A stretch of DNA of 64,000 nucleotides from Candidatus Woesearchaeota archaeon CG10_big_fil_rev_8_21_14_0_10_37_12. Its GTDB lineage: Archaea > Nanobdellota > Nanobdellia > Woesearchaeales > ARS49. A model generated the notes under the pieces. It was not told the DNA's origin, made no database searches, and was given only the letters and a program-made list of their open reading frames with translations. The translations under genes and the position numbers were made by a program. The DNA lies in assembly GCA_002762795.1 (NCBI GenBank), contig PCYA01000007.1, positions 28,416 through 92,415 on the forward strand, read 5' to 3'. Positions within the stretch are counted from its first letter, which is position 1. Every line of letters starts with the position of its first letter. This document shows, piece after piece, positions 59,888-64,000 of the stretch.

Positions 59888-60450
59888 ATGCACATGACAG
59901 AAAAAATCATACTCGGAGCAGTACTACTAGTAGCAGTACTAGGAATAGCATTCATATTTACAGCAAATGCAAATGTAGGACAAGCGGCATGGAAATTCCC
60001 GAAATACACCTCCCCCCCCCTAATTTACAGCAAGAGCAGTTAGCATCAATTACACAAAAAAATGCACAAGTGGAAATAACAAGTCAAGCAAAAAGCGCGG
60101 ACTACGTTGAAAAAGAATATCAAGGAGAATCTGAAATGTTTGATAAAAACGGTCAGTCATATCTTATATCTATCCCGCGTGAAGGACAAACCAGTAAATT
60201 CCCGCGTGAAGAACCAACAATTGTTTCTAGCCAATACTTTACAGAAGACCCTTGTAACAGCAAAAAAACATGTGATGGAACAAAATGCGAAGGAAAACAT
60301 ATAACCATAAAAAAATATAGCGATGGAAAAGAAACAAGAAGCGTACAAACTTTTAAAGGATACTGTAGCAAGTATGCATATACTCGCAGCTTTGACCGGG
60401 AATACCTGGGCAGTTGCACTTGTGTTACTCCAGTTGAGCATACGACTTAA
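59888..60450 (+). pseudogene. TEK anchor protein member 3, switched out of frame at a C9 tract
   Basis: The first frame (ATG 59,888) encodes the shared anchor MHMTEKIILGAVLLVAVLGI and stops at TAG near 60,035. The second frame (from 59,989) carries the Cys-rich ectodomain (CNSKKTCDGTKCEG, CTCVTP). The join is at C9 (60,012-60,020). Adding one C or deleting two gives a single frame of 187 residues. The tract is a phase-variation candidate or a sequencing error. Confidence 0.7.
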
Positions 60451-60501
60451 CACTCGGACAGTTCGCTAGTTCAGTAAAGCGTGTTTTAAAAAAAATGCGC
60501 A

Positions 60502-60906
60502 TTATTTTTTTATTAAATTTTCATAATCATGCGCCTGCTGCCACAAGCCAACAATATTATCTTCTGTATCCTTGAAGATAAGAAATTTACCTGCTCTGAC
60601 ATCAGTTGTTGGCGTGATGATAGTACCGCCTGATTGCTTAATTTTTTGTTCATATGATTCAATGCTTTTTACAAAGAAATAAGAAATAGGTCCTACATTA
60701 ACTGGTGTTTGTTTGAACTTTTCACGCTCTTCTCTGCTAATAAGACCTGCCCTTGAATCCTCTCCTTCATCAAGCATTACATAGTCCATAGGAATGGGAA
60801 GTTTTTTTCCAGACCAATGAAAGACTTGCTCATAGAAGCTTTGTGCTCTCTGTATATTGTCAACAGGGATTTCTAAGTGAACATAGGGATTTATTTGCTT
60901 TTTCAT
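60502..60906 (-). CDS. VOC/glyoxalase-family protein
   Basis: The 134-residue protein has the VOC beta-alpha-beta pattern: VHLEIPVDNIQRAQSFYEQ, FHWSGKKLP, then LIFKDTEDNIVGLWQ. VOC proteins bind metal and act as isomerases, dioxygenases or binding proteins. Upstream DNA (60,907-60,958) keeps a remnant of the end of the receptor-2 gene. A damaged duplicate lies at 61,515-61,903. Confidence 0.8.
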   Translation of the reverse strand: MKKQINPYVHLEIPVDNIQRAQSFYEQVFHWSGKKLPIPMDYVMLDEGEDSRAGLISREEREKFKQTPVNVGPISYFFVKSIESYEQKIKQSGGTIITPTTDVRAGKFLIFKDTEDNIVGLWQQAHDYENLIKK

Positions 60907-60996
60907 TCTATTAACACCATCTCACCATTCTGCACTTGGAAAATTCTTTCCAGTTTATCACAAAAATTTATAAAGCAATCAAACTTAGTTCAGCAT

Positions 60997-61200
60997 ATGA
61001 CAACAATAACAATACAAAAAGAAAAACTAAGCAAAGTCCTTGAAGACGTAGAAGTTCTAATACAAGACGTAAGTGAACTTGTAGATCAAAATATGCTTGT
61101 TAAGCAAAGAATTGCAAATATACAAAAAAGTCCCGAAGCATATAAAACGGAAGAAGAATTAGACACCTATTTGAAAAAAAGAGGAGTCAACATTGAATGA
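60997..61200 (+). CDS. Antitoxin of a type II pair
   Basis: The 67-residue helical protein (MTTITIQKEKLSKVLEDVEV) resembles antitoxins beside RelE toxins. TTTATAAAG is about 27 nt upstream of ATG 60,997, giving a leaderless start. Its stop overlaps the toxin start by 8 bp. The longer frame starting at 60,877 runs through the VOC promoter and is unlikely. Confidence 0.68.
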   Translation: MTTITIQKEKLSKVLEDVEVLIQDVSELVDQNMLVKQRIANIQKSPEAYKTEEELDTYLKKRGVNIE

Positions 61201-61486
61201 ATGGAACATAAAAAATCACCCTGCCTTTTTCAAAGACCTTGACAAATTAGACACCAAAATTCTAGAGATATTTTACAAAAAGAAAGAAAAAATTAAAGAA
61301 AACCCTGTGCGTATCAAACATCTGAGCGGAGGAACAAACTGTTACCGAGAAGCAATAACTGATAATATCAGACTCATTTATTATGTCGAGAAAAACACCA
61401 TCTGGCTCCTCACAATAGGACCGCATGATGAATCATATAATACTTATTTGAAAAGATTGCATAAATTAAGAGAAAAATTACAATGA
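61193..61486 (+). CDS. RelE-like toxin of a type II pair
   Basis: The 97-residue protein has the RelE fold pattern: HPAFFKDLDKLDTKILE, IRLIYYVEKNTIWLLTIGPH and a C-terminal helix. Such toxins cleave ribosome-bound mRNA. It is translated from within the antitoxin stop region. The cassette lies between two copies of a VOC gene. Confidence 0.75.
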   Translation: MNEWNIKNHPAFFKDLDKLDTKILEIFYKKKEKIKENPVRIKHLSGGTNCYREAITDNIRLIYYVEKNTIWLLTIGPHDESYNTYLKRLHKLREKLQ

Positions 61487-61514
61487 TGAATTAAGTTCTT
61501 CTTTATTTTTTCTT

Positions 61515-61903
61515 TAACTCATCATAATCAGAAGCTTGTTGCTACAAGCCAATAATATTATCTTCTGTGTCCTTGAAAATAAGAAATTTGCCTGCTCTTA
61601 CGTCAGTTGTTGGCGCGATGATGGTACCGCTTGCTTGATTTTTTGTTCGTATGCTTCTATGTTTTTTACAAACAAATAACTAATGGGGCCAATATTCAGT
61701 GATGTTTGCTTGAACTCTTTTCTCTCTTCTCTACTTATTAGGCCTGCTCTTGACTCCTCGCATTCATCAAGCATAACATAGTCCATAGGAATCGGAAGTT
61801 TCTTGCCTCTCCAATGAAATACTATCTCGTAAAAGCTTTGCGCCCGTTGCATGTTATCAACAGGAATTTCAAGATGAACATAGGCGGTTATTTTCTTTTT
61901 CAT
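61515..61903 (-). pseudogene. VOC-family pseudogene (duplicate of 60,502-60,906)
   Basis: The first 87 codons match the intact copy, then a 4-bp deletion (around 61,630) shifts the frame and ends the open product at 61,598. The shifted frame continues to match and carries TAG where the intact copy has the Trp codon of GLW. Two separate lesions show decay. It overlaps the stop of receptor 2 by 4 bp. Confidence 0.85.
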
Positions 61904-63018
61904 TGTATCAACACCATCTTTCCATTTCGCACTTGGAAAATTCTTTCCAGTTTATTAGATGATCCTTTTTCATTAATTGAAACAATTCCTGCAGCGCCTT
62001 CAAAGTTTTGCACTTTGTACATTGCTTTACTGATTTTTTTAGGGTCATCAGAACCTGCAATCTTGATAGCTTCTGCTAAGACCATCACTCCATCGTAGCC
62101 GAGAGCGGTGAAAATTAACAACTCTGGTTCTTTGTTGTATTTTTGTTTGTACTTTTCAGCTAATAATTTATATTGTAGAGCATCCTGTACAAACAATTGC
62201 GTTGTATACACACCTTCACTTTCTCTTGGAATGATATTAATTACATCTTCGGTGAATCCATCTCCTGTTGTCACGATGCCATCAAAACCAACTTCATACA
62301 CTTGTTTGAAAAACTTATCCCAATTCGCGGCAACAGGAGCATATAATGAGTCAGCTCCTTTTGCTTTCAAAATAATAGAACGGAAATCAGTTTCATCAAT
62401 CGCAGCGCTTTCTTTAATAGTTATTTGTCCACCCAAGTCTTTAAATCGCTTTTCGAAACTCAAACTTATAAGCTGAGACCAATCATCTTCATGATACACA
62501 ATTGCGGCTGTTTTAACATTTTGCTTAATCAAAAACTCAGCCATTTCTCTGCCAGCCGCTTCTGTCTGAAAACCGATACTAAACACATGATTTCCTACCT
62601 TCTCTATTTCTTCATTTGCATCCCATAATACAATCAATGGACGTTCATTTGTTTCAAAAACAGTACTTGTTGCTTTTGCAGTATTCCACACACCAACTAA
62701 ACCAGCAGATACATCATCAACTTCAATTAACTTCTGAGCTACTGTAGTTGCTTTGACTAAATTAAATTGATCATCTTCATAAATAATCTTGATCTGCTTC
62801 CCAAGGATGCCACCATTTGCGTTCAATTCATCAGTTGCCAACACGATACCTTCACGCATCGCATCAGCAATAAAAGAAATATCAGAACCAGTCAAAAACA
62901 AACTTGCACCAATCTTTATTTCATCATCTGCTGTTACTGCAGCCGTTATACTTCTATCACTCACACAACCTGCCAATACAAGCATAGCTAACGCTAACAA
63001 TATCAATAGTTTTTTCAT
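61900..63018 (-). CDS. LivJ/K-type periplasmic-binding-fold lipoprotein, receptor 2
   Basis: The 372-residue protein has lipobox LAGC and the receptor blocks IKIGASLFLTGSDISFIADA, GIVLATDELNANGGILGKQ, AQKLIEVDDVSAGLVGVWN, and the end IFQVRNGKMVLIQ. It is a paralogue of receptor 1. GGTGACTATG at the start is shared with receptor 1. No transporter partners are adjacent. It is divergent from TrmB regulator 2 and likely controlled by it. Confidence 0.82.
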   Translation of the reverse strand: MKKLLILLALAMLVLAGCVSDRSITAAVTADDEIKIGASLFLTGSDISFIADAMREGIVLATDELNANGGILGKQIKIIYEDDQFNLVKATTVAQKLIEVDDVSAGLVGVWNTAKATSTVFETNERPLIVLWDANEEIEKVGNHVFSIGFQTEAAGREMAEFLIKQNVKTAAIVYHEDDWSQLISLSFEKRFKDLGGQITIKESAAIDETDFRSIILKAKGADSLYAPVAANWDKFFKQVYEVGFDGIVTTGDGFTEDVINIIPRESEGVYTTQLFVQDALQYKLLAEKYKQKYNKEPELLIFTALGYDGVMVLAEAIKIAGSDDPKKISKAMYKVQNFEGAAGIVSINEKGSSNKLERIFQVRNGKMVLIQ

Positions 63019-63074
63019 AGTCACCACCCGAAATATTATAAAATTCTAATAGGCGCACGTATTAATAACTGTTA

Positions 63075-63094
63075 GTTGTCGTTTTTCCGACAAC
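63075..63094. promoter_or_regulatory. Palindrome in the receptor-2/TrmB-2 space (candidate operator)
   Basis: GTTGTCG (63,075-63,081) and CGACAAC (63,088-63,094) flank TTTTTC. The core, read on the other strand, is GTCGGAAAAACGAC, nearly the same as in locus 1. It abuts TTTAAATA (63,098-63,105), the TATA box of TrmB-2. Confidence 0.68.
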
Positions 63095-63127
63095 AAATTT
63101 AAATAGAGGGGATGCTGCACATCTTAC

Positions 63128-63847
63128 ATGAACACCGAAAACGTACTCAAAGACCTTGGATTATCAGATGGAGAAACAAAAGTTTATCTTGCACTTTTGA
63201 AAATTGGCACTTCAACTGTTGCACAGCTTAAAGAAGAATCGCGCCTACACAGAACAACTATCTACGATTTTATTGAAAAACTCCTGAATAAAGGACTTGT
63301 TAGTTATGTTATCAAAGGGGGCGTTAAATATTTCTCGGCAGCACCGCCAAAACAACTCTTTGACCTTCTCAAAGAAAAACAGGAAAATTTGCAAACCGTT
63401 CTTCCAGAACTTACCAAGCTTGCAAATTTTGAAAAACCAGACGTTAAGGTAGAAGTTTACAAAGGAACAGACGGATTCAAAACCGTTGCAAACGACATGC
63501 TGCGCAGAAAAGGAGAACTCCTCTCCATAGGAATAGACGAATCAAAATTCAAAGAACGCTTCCCATACATCATGGAACAAATATTCAAAAAAGAACAAGA
63601 ACTTGGAATGACAGAACGAAATCTTGCAGCAAAAGGAACGCAATTCATATATCCATACCCAAACCTGCACTACAAATACATGCCCAAAGAATTCTTCAGT
63701 CCAACACCCATGATCATTTATGATAATAAAATTGGTATTTTTCTCTGGGAAGCAAACACACAGTTACTTATAGAAAACAAAGAACTCGCAAATGCGTGGA
63801 AGAAATACTTTGAATACTTCTGGAAAAAGGCAGATAAGACGGCGTAG
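63128..63847 (+). CDS. TrmB-family transcriptional regulator 2
   Basis: The 239-residue protein has a winged helix (LSDGETKVYLALLKIGTSTV, RLHRTTIYDFIEKLLNKG) and the TrmB C-terminal domain (KVEVYKGTDGFKTVANDM). It is a paralogue of TrmB-1 at 45,747. TTTAAATA is about 27 nt upstream of the ATG, giving a leaderless start. Confidence 0.85.
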   Translation: MNTENVLKDLGLSDGETKVYLALLKIGTSTVAQLKEESRLHRTTIYDFIEKLLNKGLVSYVIKGGVKYFSAAPPKQLFDLLKEKQENLQTVLPELTKLANFEKPDVKVEVYKGTDGFKTVANDMLRRKGELLSIGIDESKFKERFPYIMEQIFKKEQELGMTERNLAAKGTQFIYPYPNLHYKYMPKEFFSPTPMIIYDNKIGIFLWEANTQLLIENKELANAWKKYFEYFWKKADKTA

Positions 63848-63914
63848 TCATAATCGTTTCATCGGCGGCCGCTTTGACTTCACCTCAAAAAAAACGTACA
63901 CAACTTTTAAATAA

Positions 63915-64000
63915 AGAAAAACGCACTATTCCCCAACCTGAAGGTCGGGGTATTTTATCGTGCGTTTTTCTACTTGCAAAGTTCGCCCTAAAGGGCGGGG
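63915..64000. repeat. Family R hairpin repeat, copy 4 (cut by the window end)
   Basis: It matches copy 1 closely: GAAAAACGCAC, inner stem CCCCAACCT/AGGTCGGGG, GTGCGTTTTTC, then the start of the second hairpin TTGCAAAGTTCG and CGCCCT/AGGGCG up to the last base. Confidence 0.8.

Overview
The window looks like a stretch of a small-genome, AT-rich archaeal chromosome, most likely a DPANN lineage of the Woesearchaeota/Pacearchaeota kind. The evidence is archaeal-type information genes (aIF5B, aRF1, ABCE1, eL43, RpoP, prefoldin beta, archaeal AlaRS and LeuRS, a 7S SRP RNA, a free-standing 5S rRNA, intron-containing tRNAs). Many start codons also lie about 26-28 nt downstream of a TATA box, which implies leaderless mRNAs. 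The plus strand is visibly A/C-rich over nearly the whole window, so minus-strand genes use T/G-rich codons. No CRISPR array, prophage or transposase gene was seen.

Layout. 0-9.3 kb: AlaRS start, AlaE-like membrane protein, a surface protein, aIF5B, PUA proteins, an Lrp-type regulator and a divergent glutaminase / asparagine-synthetase-domain pair. 9.4-13.3 kb: DRG GTPase, MscS-like protein, an operon for eL43, RpoP, prefoldin and UPF0147, then aRF1. 13.4-21.3 kb: metalloprotease, a Cys-repeat secreted protein with a lipoprotein, a phosphoesterase, three paralogous unknowns, YchF and a GGDEF protein. 21.4-29.8 kb: 5S rRNA, a short Rqc2/NEMF protein, SecD/SecF, a dCTP-deaminase homologue, an M50 protease, a decayed DHH protein and two membrane paralogues. 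29.9-41.6 kb: small proteins, HEPN protein, toxin-antitoxin pair, tRNA-Thr, ABCE1, DUF885-like peptidase, TrmI, DoxX, tRNA-Cys plus VKOR. 41.6-54 kb: LeuRS, receptor/TrmB pair 1, SRP RNA, three GNAT paralogues (one broken) and an M14-type enzyme. 54-64 kb: presenilin-type protease, a run of membrane-anchored secreted proteins, a HerA-like ATPase, duplicated VOC genes around a toxin-antitoxin pair, and receptor/TrmB pair 2.

Four things stand out. First, a segment of about 1.74 kb (50,852-52,601) appears inverted. Two genes are each cut in half at a shared GGGCAGG, and re-inverting it restores both reading frames exactly; one restored protein is 342 residues, matching its neighbours of 342 and 341. 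The segment also carries the opposite strand skew. Second, intergenic DNA is packed with small structured repeats: double hairpins with compensatory stem changes, 51-bp double-hairpin modules inserted cleanly inside other hairpins, a 47-bp element whose empty site lies next door, and a GTAC-punctuated hairpin array. Third, at least ten intergenic sites carry a degenerate heptamer repeat with AGT at exact 7-nt steps. Fourth, there are regulatory oddities: palindromic TATA boxes apparently shared by divergent leaderless genes, a palindrome shared by the two receptor/TrmB loci, a tRNA-Cys abutting VKOR, and a C9 tract that switches off a secreted protein.

Coordinates are read from the sequence. 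Family names rest on motif recognition, not database searches, and functions of the unknowns are not claimed.
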